This document shows, in pieces, positions 7,650 through 17,739 of a DNA stretch of 64,000 nucleotides. Numbering within the stretch: the stretch's first letter is position 1; each line of letters begins with the position of its first letter. The translations under genes were made by a program, and so were the position numbers. The notes below the pieces were generated by a model, which worked only from the letters and a program-made list of their open reading frames with translations, was not told the DNA's origin and searched no databases. The stretch is from Inhella crocodyli (lineage in GTDB: Bacteria > Pseudomonadota > Gammaproteobacteria > Burkholderiales > Burkholderiaceae_C), in assembly GCF_004004565.1 (NCBI RefSeq), contig NZ_SACM01000003.1, positions 1-64,000 on the forward strand, read 5' to 3'.

Positions 7650-8810
7650 TCACTTGACCCAAAGGCGCAAACCGTCCCAAAGTCGACCAAACAGGCCCGC
7701 TTCCGGCACTTCAGCTTGCACCACCAGCGGCACTTGCGCCAGGGGCGCCCCAGCAGCGCTCAAGACCTTCAAGGTGCCCACGCGTTGGCCTTTGGCCAGG
7801 GGCGCGACCAGCGGGTCGGTCCGCTCGACCTTCGTCTGCAGCTTGGCCCCCTCGCCCCGCGGGACCGTCACGAACAAAGCCTGCGCCGCCCCCAACTTGG
7901 CGGTCTTGGCCTTGCCTTTCCAGACCGGCACCTCAGTGGCCGCTTGGCCTTCGCCGTACAAGCGCACAGCATCCCAGGCGCTGAACCCCCAATTCAACAG
8001 CTTCTGGCTTTCGTTCGCCCGCGCCACTTTGCTGGCCGTGCCCAAGACCACGCTCAGCAGGCGGCGATTGCCATTCGGGAAGGCACGCTGGGCGCTGCTC
8101 ACCAGGCAATAGCCCGCAGCTTCGGTGTACCCCGTCTTCATGCCGTCGACGCTGGGGTCCCGGGCCAAGAGCATGTTCCGGTTCTCCTGGCGAATCTTGT
8201 TGTAGGTGAAGTCGCGCTCTTTGTAGTACCCGTAGTAGGTCGGGTGGTCTTGCATCACGCGCGTGGCAATGAGGGCCAGATCCCGCGCGCTGCTGTAGTG
8301 ACCCGGTTCGCTCATGCCGGTCGGGTTCTTGAACTGCGTGTTCTTCAGGCCCCAGGCTTGCGCCTGCCGGTTCATCAAGTCGACGAACTGCTCCACCGTG
8401 CCCGAAACGCCCTCGGCCAAGGCCACCGACGCGTCGTTCCCCGACTGCACGATCATCCCGCGCAACAGTTCTTCCACCTTGGGCGTCATCGTGGTGTCGA
8501 TGAACATCAGCGACGGATCGCCTTTGCGCTGGTCCCAAGCCCGTTGGCTGACAGGAAGCGTCTGCTCCAAAGTCAAACGCTTCTCCTTGAGGGCGTTGAA
8601 CACCACATAGGCCGTCATGAGCTTGGTCAGCGACGCCGGGTCCACGCGCGCATCGGCATCGCGCTCGGCCAACACCTGCTGGCTTGTCACGTCCAGCAAG
8701 AAGTATTGGCGCGCCGCAATCTCAGGCGCCTGCGGCACTTGAGCGCAGGCCGCAAAGGCGGACAGGGACAACAGGCCAGCGGCCAAGATTCGAAACAACA
8801 TGGGAGCCAT
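7650..8810 (-). CDS. dacA: D-alanyl-D-alanine carboxypeptidase (PBP5/6 type)
   Basis: This penicillin-binding protein trims the terminal D-Ala from peptidoglycan pentapeptides. All three active-site boxes are present: SLTK with Ser60 and Lys63, SGN at 123-125, and KTG at 225-227. A signal peptide occupies the first 24 residues, and the C-terminus (LFGRLWDGLRLWVK) is an amphipathic membrane anchor as in PBP5. ATG 8810 makes a TGATG junction with the upstream hydrolase gene; ATG 8801 is the alternative. The 386-residue length fits the family. DacA or dacC naming cannot be settled from sequence alone. Confidence 0.95.
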   Translation of the reverse strand: MAPMLFRILAAGLLSLSAFAACAQVPQAPEIAARQYFLLDVTSQQVLAERDADARVDPASLTKLMTAYVVFNALKEKRLTLEQTLPVSQRAWDQRKGDPSLMFIDTTMTPKVEELLRGMIVQSGNDASVALAEGVSGTVEQFVDLMNRQAQAWGLKNTQFKNPTGMSEPGHYSSARDLALIATRVMQDHPTYYGYYKERDFTYNKIRQENRNMLLARDPSVDGMKTGYTEAAGYCLVSSAQRAFPNGNRRLLSVVLGTASKVARANESQKLLNWGFSAWDAVRLYGEGQAATEVPVWKGKAKTAKLGAAQALFVTVPRGEGAKLQTKVERTDPLVAPLAKGQRVGTLKVLSAAGAPLAQVPLVVQAEVPEAGLFGRLWDGLRLWVK

Positions 8811-9448
8811 CAAGAGGAAGGAAGAACAAACGCCGGGGCCCAGGCCCGGGTCAACAGGGACTTGAGCAGCGGCAACTGCCCGTGAAAGTAATGGCCTGCA
8901 CCGGGCACCACCGTTACCGGCAGCGCCTGGGGACGCGCCCAATCAAGAACGGCACTGAGCGGCACCACATCGTCGGCTTCGCCATGCACAACCAAGGTGT
9001 CGGCAGGCACCTGGGTGGCCGGGAAGCGACTGGCCGCCAGTCCGATCAAGGCCATGTGATCGACGGGACTCCCCCGTTGGGCACAGCGCTCTGCCAACTT
9101 CGTCGCCACGAACGCTCCGAAGGAAAAGCCGGCCAAGGCAAAAGGCAGGTGAGCGTCCCGGACCTGCTCGGCCACGAAAGCCGCATCGTCGGTTTCGCCT
9201 GCGCCCCCGTCGAACGCGCCCGCCGAAGCCCCCACCCCACGAAAGTTGAACCGAACGGCGCGCAAACCCAGCGCGACCGCACCGCGAGCCAAGGTCTGCA
9301 CCACTTTGTTGTCCATCGTGCCACCATGGGTGGGAAGCGGGTGCAGCACCAGGGCAATGCCGAGCGCCGGGCCGGCGGGCTCGTCAATGGCCACTTCGAG
9401 CGGCCCAGCGGGCCCTGCCCAACTCAGGCGACGCGTTCCAGCGTTCAA
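8810..9448 (-). CDS. Alpha/beta hydrolase (COG2945-like)
   Basis: A 212-residue serine hydrolase fold with nucleophile elbow GFSFGAF, acid region HGEADDVVPL and a catalytic His in GAGHYFHG. The N-terminal HPLPTHGGTMDNKVV segment is typical of the COG2945 group of small cytoplasmic hydrolases, whose substrates are mostly unknown. It begins with TTG 9448, whose last two bases are shared with the TGA of the preceding ferredoxin gene (TTGA); no ATG or GTG fits the conserved N-terminus. It ends one base into the dacA start, so ferredoxin, hydrolase and dacA look translationally coupled. Confidence 0.85.
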   Translation of the reverse strand: MNAGTRRLSWAGPAGPLEVAIDEPAGPALGIALVLHPLPTHGGTMDNKVVQTLARGAVALGLRAVRFNFRGVGASAGAFDGGAGETDDAAFVAEQVRDAHLPFALAGFSFGAFVATKLAERCAQRGSPVDHMALIGLAASRFPATQVPADTLVVHGEADDVVPLSAVLDWARPQALPVTVVPGAGHYFHGQLPLLKSLLTRAWAPAFVLPSS

Positions 9449-9771
9449 CGCCCCACCTCGGGCGCCAGCACCAAGCGATCCACCACTTGGCCGCCCTTCA
9501 AGTGCGACGAGACGATCTCATCGATATCGCTGGCATCGACAAAGGTGTACCAAACGGCCTCGGGGTACACGACGGCGACAGGGCCGCCCGCGCACCGATC
9601 CAAACAGCCTGCGCGGTTCACCCGAACGCCACCGGGGCCGGCCAATCCTTCCGCCTTCACGCGCTGCTTGCAATGGGCGAACGCGGCCTCGGCGCCGTGC
9701 TGAGAACAACTCGCCTCACCCGGGGCGCGCTCGTTCAAGCAAAAAAAGATGTGGCGCTCGTAGTAGCTCAT
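9445..9771 (-). CDS. Thioredoxin-like 2Fe-2S ferredoxin
   Basis: The 108-residue protein has the Cys layout of thioredoxin-fold 2Fe-2S proteins: an early Cys in HIFFCLNE, another in SCSQHG, and the pair in GCLDRCAGGP. The downstream VVYPEAVWY segment is also typical. Proteins of this type transfer electrons or hold clusters in the cytoplasm; a partner is not evident. The gene overlaps the hydrolase gene by 4 nt and lies 27 bp after the VanZ gene in the same direction. Confidence 0.88.
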   Translation of the reverse strand: MSYYERHIFFCLNERAPGEASCSQHGAEAAFAHCKQRVKAEGLAGPGGVRVNRAGCLDRCAGGPVAVVYPEAVWYTFVDASDIDEIVSSHLKGGQVVDRLVLAPEVGR

Positions 9772-9798
9772 GTCGCGCGGGCTCCCAAACCCGTGATT

Positions 9799-10893
9799 TT
9801 AAGTTTCCCGCCGCGCCAAACTGGCAACCAACCAGGCCAAGGCCAACACGGGCCAAAGACGCCCGATCCATTGCAACAGGCCATAGAGGCGAATCTGGGT
9901 GCCGCCCAGCCAAGCGTCATGGCTGGCATCCAAGTAAGGGTCGTTGGGCAGCAAATTGGCCACGGCCAGCAGCAAGGTCAGCCAGACGAGCGCCAGCACC
10001 GCGTTCCACCGGCCCGGCAGCCATGCCAGCGTCAAGGCCATCCCGGTCGCAACCGCCAGGGCGGGCACGGTCTGCGGCGTGGTCCAACTCCAAGCCTTGT
10101 CGGGACCGAAGCCCAGCGCCGCCGCCAAACTGCTCACGCCCACGCCCACCAAGAGGGCGCCCACGATCAGCAGGCCTCGGTGCCAGCCCCCACGCGCCGA
10201 GGCCAACACCAAGCTGCAAGGGGCCATCAAGCCCAAGGCGGTCGCACTGAAGTCCAGCAACCCTGAACTGCGCAACTGCGGCCATTCGGGCCATTGCGCC
10301 CAGGCGCTGGCCTCCACCGCTGCGCGCAACGCGCCGTAGGCTTCAGGCAGGAATTGGCCTTGGGCCAGCGGCACCGGCGCCGGGAACAACAAGCCCAAGG
10401 GCCAACACGCCAGCAAGGCCAATGCGCCAGCGGCGTGGGGATGAAACCACCGCTCTCGCCATTGCGTGGCCCGTCGCAAGTGTCCACTCGCAATCAGGGC
10501 ACCCGCCATCCCAACGCCAAGCCAGGCGCCGACACTGTTCAGGGCCCAATCGGCCAAGGAAGGCACGCGATTGGGCAGGAAATGCTGCAGCACCTCGAGG
10601 GTGTAGGCCAATAGCGAAGGCATGACTCCGCCCCAGAAGGTCGCCCACCCAGCGCCCCGCCCATGCCGCCAAGCGACGACCCCCCCCAAGAAGCCCAAGG
10701 GCACGTACCCCACCGCGTTGGCCCAGATGTCCAAGCGCCCCCAGTAGTGAGGCCAGGGCAATTCAAAAAGGCCCCTAACGGGGAGCGCCCCCGGCCAGGA
10801 CCACGGCGCAAAGGGGTACAAGCTGGCGTAGGTCACCAGCACCCCGTAGCCGACCCAAAGCCACAGGGAACTGGAGCGGGCGGTGGCGGTCAA
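9799..10893 (-). CDS. VanZ-family membrane protein
   Basis: A 364-residue polytopic membrane protein. The N-terminal third matches the VanZ family: a first membrane helix (VGYGVLVTYASLYPFAPW), then DIWANAVGYVPLGF, LEVLQHFLPNRVPSLADWALN and GAWLGVG. The C-terminal half adds several hydrophobic helices (about eight in total), making it longer than a minimal VanZ. The family is named after a teicoplanin-resistance protein, but most members have no known function. The start is TTG 10893, overlapping the hemJ stop as TTGA. Confidence 0.82.
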   Translation of the reverse strand: MTATARSSSLWLWVGYGVLVTYASLYPFAPWSWPGALPVRGLFELPWPHYWGRLDIWANAVGYVPLGFLGGVVAWRHGRGAGWATFWGGVMPSLLAYTLEVLQHFLPNRVPSLADWALNSVGAWLGVGMAGALIASGHLRRATQWRERWFHPHAAGALALLACWPLGLLFPAPVPLAQGQFLPEAYGALRAAVEASAWAQWPEWPQLRSSGLLDFSATALGLMAPCSLVLASARGGWHRGLLIVGALLVGVGVSSLAAALGFGPDKAWSWTTPQTVPALAVATGMALTLAWLPGRWNAVLALVWLTLLLAVANLLPNDPYLDASHDAWLGGTQIRLYGLLQWIGRLWPVLALAWLVASLARRET

Positions 10894-11318
10894 AACGGGC
10901 GGACCACCACCAAGACCACGATGGCAGCGAACATCAGCACCGACACCTCGTTGAACACCCGGAACCAGCGGTGACTGCGGCGGTTGGCCAACCGCTCAAA
11001 ACTGGCCAGCAAGCGCCCGCAAGCGTGGTGGTAGCCCACCACCGCGACCACCAGCAAGAGCTTGGCCCACATCCAAGCCACCCCGTGCAAGTAGCCCTGC
11101 CAGTTCTGCGCCAGCATCGCAATGCCCAGCACCAGCGCGGGCACCATCAACAGGCTGCTGAAACGGTAGAGCTTGCGCGCCATCACCAGCAGGCGCTCTC
11201 GCTCGGCGTGGCTGCTCGCCGGGACCATCGCCAGGTTGACGAAGAGCCGCGGCAGGTAGAACAGGCCAGCGAACCACGCGGCCACGAACACGATGTGGAA
11301 GGCTTTGAGCCAGAGCAT
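10890..11318 (-). CDS. hemJ: HemJ/CopD-like protoporphyrinogen IX oxidase
   Basis: A 142-residue, four-helix membrane protein of the UPF0093/HemJ family, often annotated only as CopD family. The first helix has the conserved MLWLKAFHIVFVAAWFAGLF with its His, and a third helix carries the conserved Lys in WMWAKLLLVV. HemJ oxidises protoporphyrinogen IX late in haem synthesis. The neighbouring hemB on the other strand supports this over a copper role. ATG 11318 is chosen because conservation starts there; the open frame reaches 11369 without support. Confidence 0.88.
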   Translation of the reverse strand: MLWLKAFHIVFVAAWFAGLFYLPRLFVNLAMVPASSHAERERLLVMARKLYRFSSLLMVPALVLGIAMLAQNWQGYLHGVAWMWAKLLLVVAVVGYHHACGRLLASFERLANRRSHRWFRVFNEVSVLMFAAIVVLVVVRPF

Positions 11319-11371
11319 GGCCGAATTATGGGAGGCGAGCCGTGCCGCCCACCCGTCCGCGTGCGGCACAC

Positions 11372-11400
11372 AAAAAAATGCCCCGGCCAGGGGCCGGGGC
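11372..11400 (-). terminator. Intrinsic terminator of the candidate small RNA
   Basis: A perfect 9-bp GC stem (11380-11388 with 11392-11400) has a 3-nt loop and is followed on the minus strand by seven T residues (11378-11372). The T run is on the minus-strand side only, so it ends a transcript that starts upstream of it, between here and hemB. It cannot be the terminator of hemJ, which lies further downstream on that strand. Confidence 0.85.
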
Positions 11401-11482
11401 GGAAAGCCTTGATGCTGTCATCACACAAGGCTCCTGCTCAGGGAGGAAAAGCAGGGAATGGAGGCCTCGCGGCTACCATTCG
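11372..11482 (-). ncRNA. Candidate trans-acting small RNA between hemJ and hemB
   Basis: The minus strand here has its own promoter-like hexamers, two internal hairpins and an intrinsic terminator, but no convincing reading frame. Hairpin 1 pairs CCTGCT with AGCAGG (11433-11438 and 11450-11455) and exposes a pyrimidine loop TTTCCTCCCTG that is complementary to Shine-Dalgarno sequences. Hairpin 2 pairs AGCCTTG with CAAGGCT (11405-11411 and 11426-11432), with TGATG/CATCA as an inner alternative. The third hairpin is the terminator at 11380-11400. Start (about 11482) and end are estimates. An anti-SD loop is typical of Hfq-type riboregulators, but no family assignment was possible. Confidence 0.6.
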
Positions 11483-11488
11483 GCGTCC

Positions 11489-11518
11489 AGTCTAGCCCGG
11501 GCCCCCGCGACCTGGCAA
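11489..11518 (-). promoter_or_regulatory. Promoter of the candidate small RNA
   Basis: On the minus strand TTGCCA (11513-11518) is separated by 18 bp from TAGACT (11489-11494). Both are four or five matches to sigma70 hexamers. Transcription would start near 11482 and reach the terminator after about 110 nt. It lies close to the plus-strand start of hemB, so the two transcription units diverge here. Confidence 0.5.
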
Positions 11519-11525
11519 GCCTTGA

Positions 11526-12563
<1,038 letters not shown>

Positions 12564-12567
12564 GCCC

Positions 12568-13590
12568 ATGCAGGCCTGGCACCTCCACGACCGCATCGAA
12601 CCCCTGGCGGCTTTGCCGCTGGACCTGCCGCCCCAGGGTTTCGTGTGGCTGGCGGTGGCGCGGCAGGAGCTGCGGGACCATTTCGCCGAGATCCAGGCCC
12701 GACTGGCCCACTGGAGTGGCGCCCCTCTGTTGGAGCTCCACGTCAGCGACCTGCTGAACGAGGACCTGCCCTCGCACTTCGACTACACACAGGCTTACGA
12801 CCTGTTGGTGTTGCGTCGCTTGGGGGCCCATGCCGACGTGGACCGGTTGGACACGCAGGCCGTGGGCTTCGCCGTGTACCCCCGCGTGGTCTTGAGCGTT
12901 CACCCCAACGACTGCCCGGTGCGAGAGCACTTCACGCAACGCCTGCCGACCCTGGTGTCCAGCCAAGAGGGGCAGCACCGCTTGCCAGCCAACCCCGACG
13001 AGTTGATGCTGCGCATGCTGAACCACATGGTGGACAGCTACCTGGAGCTGCGCCGCCTGCTCACGCGCCACCACGGCGACCTGCAGCAGGCGTTGCTGGA
13101 CACCCACCGCCCCTTTGAAGACTGGCCTCGCCTGCTCGTGGCGCGCAGCAGCCTGCACAAATTGGAAGACTTGTGCGAAGACCAGCGCGCGGCCGTGCAA
13201 GAGTGGCTCGATGCCTTGGCCGAATGGCCCAGCACCGAGTCGCAGGCCGAACGCGACAGCCTTCGCGTGCGGGCCCGCGACGTCATCGAGCACATCGAGC
13301 GCGTGCTGGGCCACGCCCACCGCCTGGGGGCCACCACCGAGAGCGCAGTGCAGATGCATTACGCCGCGCTGGGCCACCGCACGAACAACATCATGCGGGT
13401 CTTGACGGCCCTGACCGCCGTGTTCCTGCCGCTGAACCTGATCACGGGCATCTTCGGCATGAACTTCGACTCCCTGCCCTTGATCCACAGCGCCACAGGC
13501 ATCTGGGTGGCGCTGGGCCTGATGGGGGCCGTGGCCCTGGGCTTGGCCTGGGTGTTCCGCCGCAAGCGCTACATCAGCTCCCGCGGCTGA
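12568..13590 (+). CDS. corA: CorA-family divalent metal transporter
   Basis: A 340-residue CorA-type channel. The long N-terminal cytoplasmic domain is charged and helical, and the C-terminus has two membrane helices joined by the signature loop after FGMNF (GMN motif). A basic tail (RRKRYISS) follows the last helix. CorA proteins move Mg2+ and sometimes Co2+ or Ni2+; ZntB relatives share the fold, so the ion is not certain. It starts 4 bp after hemB, whose enzyme appears to be magnesium-dependent. Confidence 0.9.
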   Translation: MQAWHLHDRIEPLAALPLDLPPQGFVWLAVARQELRDHFAEIQARLAHWSGAPLLELHVSDLLNEDLPSHFDYTQAYDLLVLRRLGAHADVDRLDTQAVGFAVYPRVVLSVHPNDCPVREHFTQRLPTLVSSQEGQHRLPANPDELMLRMLNHMVDSYLELRRLLTRHHGDLQQALLDTHRPFEDWPRLLVARSSLHKLEDLCEDQRAAVQEWLDALAEWPSTESQAERDSLRVRARDVIEHIERVLGHAHRLGATTESAVQMHYAALGHRTNNIMRVLTALTAVFLPLNLITGIFGMNFDSLPLIHSATGIWVALGLMGAVALGLAWVFRRKRYISSRG

Positions 13591-13598
13591 GCGGACTG

Positions 13599-14054
13599 CT
13601 AGGCGTCCAGGTAGGGATCGGCAAAACCCAGGTCGCGCAGCAAGGCGGTTTCGCGGGCCTCCATGGCCTCGGCCTCGACGGGGTCCTCGTGGTCCCACCC
13701 TTGCGCATGCAAGGTCCCATGGACCAGCAAGTGCGCGTAATGGGCTTGGAGGTCTTTGCCTTGTTCGGCGGCCTCGCGCTCAACCACCTCGGCACACAGC
13801 ACCAAATCGGCCACCACCACGGGAGCGTCGCTGTAGTCGAAGGTCAACACGTTGGTGGCGTAGTCCTTGGCGCGGTAGCTCCGGTTCAATTCCCGGCCCT
13901 CCTCGGCGCCGACCACGCGCACGGTGATCTCTCCGTCGCAATCCAAAGCCTGCCGAATCCACCGGGCCACCTTGTGCCGGGGCAATTGCGCCCGATGGCG
14001 CGCATCGGCGAACTGCAGCGACAGGCTCAAGCTGGGTTTGGCGCGCGATGTCAC
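13599..14054 (-). CDS. ybeY: Endoribonuclease YbeY (rRNA maturation factor)
   Basis: YbeY is a metal-dependent RNase involved in 16S rRNA 3-prime maturation and ribosome quality control. The metal-binding signature [11 protein letters not shown] gives His112, His116 and His122. The 151-residue length is usual. It starts with GTG 14054, which overlaps the TGA of phoH (GTGA). The phoH-ybeY order is the conserved ybeZ-ybeY pair. Confidence 0.96.
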   Translation of the reverse strand: MTSRAKPSLSLSLQFADARHRAQLPRHKVARWIRQALDCDGEITVRVVGAEEGRELNRSYRAKDYATNVLTFDYSDAPVVVADLVLCAEVVEREAAEQGKDLQAHYAHLLVHGTLHAQGWDHEDPVEAEAMEARETALLRDLGFADPYLDA

Positions 14055-15022
14055 TGGCGACCTCCCGTCGCGGCCGCACGGCGGTCGTAGGCCTCGACGA
14101 TGCGCCCCACCAGGGGATGGCGAACCACGTCGGCGCGGGTGAAGCGCGTGGTGGCGACGCCCTCCACACCATCCAACACTTGCAAGGCATCGACCAAACC
14201 ACTGGTGGCACCGCGGGGCAAGTCGATTTGGCTCGTGTCCCCGGTGACCACGGCGCGGCTGCCAAAGCCGATGCGGGTCAGGAACATCTTCATCTGCTCG
14301 GGGGTCGTGTTCTGCGCCTCGTCCAAGATGACAAAAGCATGGTTCAGGGTCCGCCCGCGCATGAAAGCCAGGGGCGCCACCTCCAACAAGCCCTTCTCCT
14401 GGGCCTTGGCCACCTTGTCAAAGCCCATCAGGTCGAACAGGGCGTCGAAGAGCGGCCGCAGGTAAGGATCGACCTTTTGCGCCAAGTCGCCGGGCAAGAA
14501 GCCCAAGCGCTCGCCTGCCTCCACCGCCGGCCGGGTCAGGACGATGCGTTGCACCTGGTGCCGCTCCAGCGCGTCAACCGCACAGGCCACCGCCAAGTAG
14601 GTCTTGCCCGTGCCGGCCGGTCCCACACCCAAGGTCAGGTCGTGGGACAAGATTTGCTGCAGGTAGCGCTGCTGGTTCGTAGTGCGAGCGGCCAAGTCGT
14701 GGCGACGTGTGTGCAGTTTGAGCTCTGCGAGGGCGGCCGCTGGCCCACCTTGCGGCAGGTCCAGGCCCGCCGCCGCTTGCACCAAGATGAGCTCCACCGC
14801 CTGCGCGGCGATGGGCTGCGAGGCCAAGGCCCGCAGTTGGTCCAAGGCCGCCGCCGCGCGGCGGGCTTGGGCTGCGGGGCCTTCGATGCGGAACTGCTCG
14901 CCGCGCCGCAACACGCGCACGCCCAATCGGCTCGCAACGGCACTCAGGTGCGCGTCCAGTTCGCCGCACACGTGGGCCAGTTGTCGGTTGTCGATTTCGT
15001 CGAATTGGTGCGTCAGGATCAC
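14051..15022 (-). CDS. ybeZ: PhoH-like ATPase (YbeZ)
   Basis: A 323-residue PhoH-family NTPase with Walker A GPAGTGKT (134-141) and Walker B VILDEAQN (231-238), followed by GDTSQIDLP. The N-terminal part is the small domain that precedes the ATPase in YbeZ. It is thought to act with YbeY in RNA processing. The start is GTG 15022. The divergent histidine kinase gene begins about 60 bp away. Confidence 0.94.
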   Translation of the reverse strand: MILTHQFDEIDNRQLAHVCGELDAHLSAVASRLGVRVLRRGEQFRIEGPAAQARRAAAALDQLRALASQPIAAQAVELILVQAAAGLDLPQGGPAAALAELKLHTRRHDLAARTTNQQRYLQQILSHDLTLGVGPAGTGKTYLAVACAVDALERHQVQRIVLTRPAVEAGERLGFLPGDLAQKVDPYLRPLFDALFDLMGFDKVAKAQEKGLLEVAPLAFMRGRTLNHAFVILDEAQNTTPEQMKMFLTRIGFGSRAVVTGDTSQIDLPRGATSGLVDALQVLDGVEGVATTRFTRADVVRHPLVGRIVEAYDRRAAATGGRQ

Positions 15023-15083
15023 GGGGGCTCGGGGTCGTCAGGCCGGTCGGCCATTCTCGCCCCCTCCTGCACAATCCCCGGCC

Positions 15084-16481
15084 ATGCCCTTTCCCCACCT
15101 TGCCCCTGCACGTGTCCAGCGCCACGCCGCTGCCGCGCTGGGGGCCTTGACCGGCTGCGGCGCGGCGCAAGCCCAGTCGCTGAGCGCAGGATGGGGCGCC
15201 GTCCAAGATGGCCTGGCGAACGCGGTCACCACCCTGCTGCCGGGCTTGGCGCTGGCCTTGGCCCTGCTGGCGCTCTTGCACCGATGGGAGCGCCGGCTCG
15301 TGCTCTTGGCGTTGGCCATGCTCACTTGGTACCTGATGGTGCTGAACGTGGGCGGCGCCTGGATCCGCCCTGCCCATTGGCTGGCCTACGAAATCGCCTT
15401 GATGAGCGCCATTGGCGGCGCGGTCGCCCTGCTGGGGCTGCGCGAATCGGGATTGCAACACCCGGGAATCGACGTGCTTTTGCCCGCCCAGGCCCTGGCG
15501 CTGCCGTTGGTGGCCTTGATGGGCCTCTCCGGCGACGCCGTGCGCCTGGCGCCCTGGTTGGTGCTGGCCGCCGAGTTGACGGCTGTCGCAGGCTGGCTGC
15601 TGTGGATGCGACGCAGCCCGCTGGGCCAGGGCGCCGCCGCTTGGTGGCACCACGCCCGAACGGTGGGCCTGCCGGCCTTGCTGCTGATCAGCGTGACCCT
15701 GCACACCCTGCAACGCGTGTGGCACGAGGTGCCCAGTTGGCCCAGCTTGACTGCACTGCTGATGATCCTTCAAGGGGTGTCGCTCTTGCTGACGTACGCC
15801 GGCGCACGGCACCAACTCGAGCGACAACTGGTTCAGTTGGAACACCGCATGCAAGAACGCCTGGCGGAGGCCGAGCGCTTCCACCAGCAGCAGGCCGAGC
15901 AGCGCCTCGATCAAGTGACCGAACGCGAGCGCAAGCGCATCGCCAGCGACCTGCACGACGACCTGGGCGCCAAGCTGTTGACCATCGTGCACACCAGCGA
16001 AAGCGAACGCATTTCCACGCTGGCGCGTGAAGCCCTTGAAGAAATGCGTCTGTCCGTACGCGGCCTGACAGGCAAGCCGGTGTTCTTGATGGACGCGATC
16101 GGCGACTGGCGCGCCGAGGTGGTGATGCGCTTGGGTCAGGCCAACGTGGAGGCCGATTGGCTGCCCCTGGAGGACGACGTGGTGCACACGCTGCCTGCGC
16201 GCACCTATGTGCAAACCACCCGCATCTTGCGAGAAGCGATCTCCAACACCATCAAACACAGCGAAGCCAGCCGATGCGTGGTGCGTTGCACGGTCGGTGA
16301 TGGTTTTTTCCAGATCATCATCCAGGACAATGGGCGCGGCATTCCGGTGGCCGATGGGCGACTGGACCGCGGCCATGGCATGGCCAGCATGAAGTCCCGC
16401 GCCAAGCAGATGCAGGGCCAGTGCTTGGTCGAGTCCGGGGCAGGCTGGGGCACCGTCATCCGCCTGACCATTCCTTTGTAG
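15084..16481 (+). CDS. NarL-type membrane sensor histidine kinase
   Basis: A 465-residue sensor kinase. The N-terminal half has a run of about six or seven hydrophobic helices and no large periplasmic domain, so the signal is probably sensed in or near the membrane. A coiled-coil rich in Gln and Glu (about 250-285) leads to a HisKA_3 box with His291 in [13 protein letters not shown]. The HATPase domain has the N box EAISNTIKH and the G boxes DNGRGIP and GHGMASM. A LuxR-type response regulator follows at 16512, so the two form a two-component pair. The signal is unknown. Confidence 0.9.
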   Translation: MPFPHLAPARVQRHAAAALGALTGCGAAQAQSLSAGWGAVQDGLANAVTTLLPGLALALALLALLHRWERRLVLLALAMLTWYLMVLNVGGAWIRPAHWLAYEIALMSAIGGAVALLGLRESGLQHPGIDVLLPAQALALPLVALMGLSGDAVRLAPWLVLAAELTAVAGWLLWMRRSPLGQGAAAWWHHARTVGLPALLLISVTLHTLQRVWHEVPSWPSLTALLMILQGVSLLLTYAGARHQLERQLVQLEHRMQERLAEAERFHQQQAEQRLDQVTERERKRIASDLHDDLGAKLLTIVHTSESERISTLAREALEEMRLSVRGLTGKPVFLMDAIGDWRAEVVMRLGQANVEADWLPLEDDVVHTLPARTYVQTTRILREAISNTIKHSEASRCVVRCTVGDGFFQIIIQDNGRGIPVADGRLDRGHGMASMKSRAKQMQGQCLVESGAGWGTVIRLTIPL

Positions 16482-16511
16482 ACATTGCTGCCAGCGTTTG
16501 GCGGAGGCTCC

Positions 16512-17168
16512 ATGAATCACATCCTGTTGCTCGAAGACCTGGGCGAGATCCGCGCATGGTTGCGTCAGTTGGTGCACCAGGTGTTCGCCCAGGCCCAGGT
16601 GACCGAGTGCGCCCGCGTGCAAGACGCTCTGGCCGTGATCCCGCGCCAGCGCTTCGACTTGGCCTTGATCGACCTGGGCTTGCCCGACGGCTCCGGCGTG
16701 ACGGTGGTGGAGGCGCTTCGCGATCAGCAACCGGAGGCGCAATCGGTCATCGTCACCATCCACGACGACGACGAGCACCTGTTCCCAGCGCTGCAAGCCG
16801 GCGCCTTCGGTTACGTGCTGAAGGAGCAGGCGCGCGAGCTGTTCGTCGACCAACTGCAGCGCATCAGCCAAGGCGAGCCCCCCTTGTCCCCCTCCATCGC
16901 GCGCAAGGTGATCGCCTACTTCGCGCAACAGGCCCGACGCGCGCCGCCGCAGTCCCTGATGCCGGATGTTCAGCTGACCGAGCGCGAAAGCGAGGTGCTG
17001 CTGCGCGTGGCCAAGGGCTTCACCCTGCCCGAGATTGGCGTGCAACTGGGCCTGTCGCGCCACACCATCGCCGACTACGTGAAGCAGATCTACCGCAAGC
17101 TCAACGTCAGCTCCCGCGCCGAGGCGGCCCTGGAAGCGCAGCGCCTGGGCCTGTTCGGTCGCTCATGA
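16512..17168 (+). CDS. NarL/LuxR-type response regulator
   Basis: A 218-residue regulator with a receiver domain (phospho-acceptor Asp54 in [12 protein letters not shown]) and a C-terminal LuxR helix-turn-helix starting at [18 protein letters not shown] 16512 is chosen because GGAGG lies 6 nt upstream. It is the likely partner of the kinase encoded 30 bp upstream. Its stop overlaps the ruvA start (ATGA), so ruvAB may be partly co-expressed with this signalling pair. Confidence 0.93.
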   Translation: MNHILLLEDLGEIRAWLRQLVHQVFAQAQVTECARVQDALAVIPRQRFDLALIDLGLPDGSGVTVVEALRDQQPEAQSVIVTIHDDDEHLFPALQAGAFGYVLKEQARELFVDQLQRISQGEPPLSPSIARKVIAYFAQQARRAPPQSLMPDVQLTERESEVLLRVAKGFTLPEIGVQLGLSRHTIADYVKQIYRKLNVSSRAEAALEAQRLGLFGRS

Positions 17169-17734
17169 TCGGTCGGCTCCATGGCCGGGTGGCGGGCAAA
17201 TCGCCGCCCCAGGTGCTGCTGGACGTGCAGGGGGTGGGCTACGAGGTCGACGTGCCCATGAGCACCTTTTGCGCGCTGCCCGCCTTGGGCGAGCCCGTGA
17301 CCCTGCTGACCCACTTCGTGGTCCGCGAGGACGCGCAGATCCTGTTCGGATTCTTGGCCCACGACGAGCGCGAGGCCTTTCGCCAGTTGATCAAGATCTC
17401 AGGGGTTGGCCCCCGCACGGCCCTGTCGTTGCTGTCGGGCTTGAGCGTGGCCGAACTCGGCGCCGCGGTGGCCCAGCAAGAGGCAGGGCGCCTGGTCAAG
17501 GTGCCGGGCATCGGCAAGAAAACGGCCGAGCGATTGCTGCTGGAGCTCAAGGGTAAGTTGGGCGACGCCCTGGCCCCCGCCAGTGCCGCGCCCAACGCGC
17601 GCGGCGACATCCAGCAAGCCCTGCTGGCCCTGGGTTACAACGAGCGCGAGGCCGAACTCGCCTTGAAGGGCCTGGCCGCCGACGTTGGCGTGAGTGAGGG
17701 CATCAAGCTCGCCCTCAAGGCCCTTTCTCGCTGA
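17165..17734 (+). CDS. ruvA: Holliday junction DNA helicase subunit RuvA
   Basis: RuvA binds four-way DNA junctions and loads RuvB. The N-terminal OB fold reads [10 protein letters not shown] with YEVDVP. Two helix-hairpin-helix motifs are visible ([14 protein letters not shown] and [17 protein letters not shown]), and domain III is at the C-terminus. Length is 189 residues. It overlaps the response regulator gene by 4 nt and precedes ruvB by 5 bp. No ruvC is present in the window. Confidence 0.97.
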   Translation: MIGRLHGRVAGKSPPQVLLDVQGVGYEVDVPMSTFCALPALGEPVTLLTHFVVREDAQILFGFLAHDEREAFRQLIKISGVGPRTALSLLSGLSVAELGAAVAQQEAGRLVKVPGIGKKTAERLLLELKGKLGDALAPASAAPNARGDIQQALLALGYNEREAELALKGLAADVGVSEGIKLALKALSR

Positions 17735-17739
17735 GCCCC

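Noticed and set aside
14574-17063. 829-codon minus-strand open frame
   Set aside because: It is an antisense shadow of phoH, the sensor kinase and the response regulator; its translation is low-complexity and those genes carry clear motifs.
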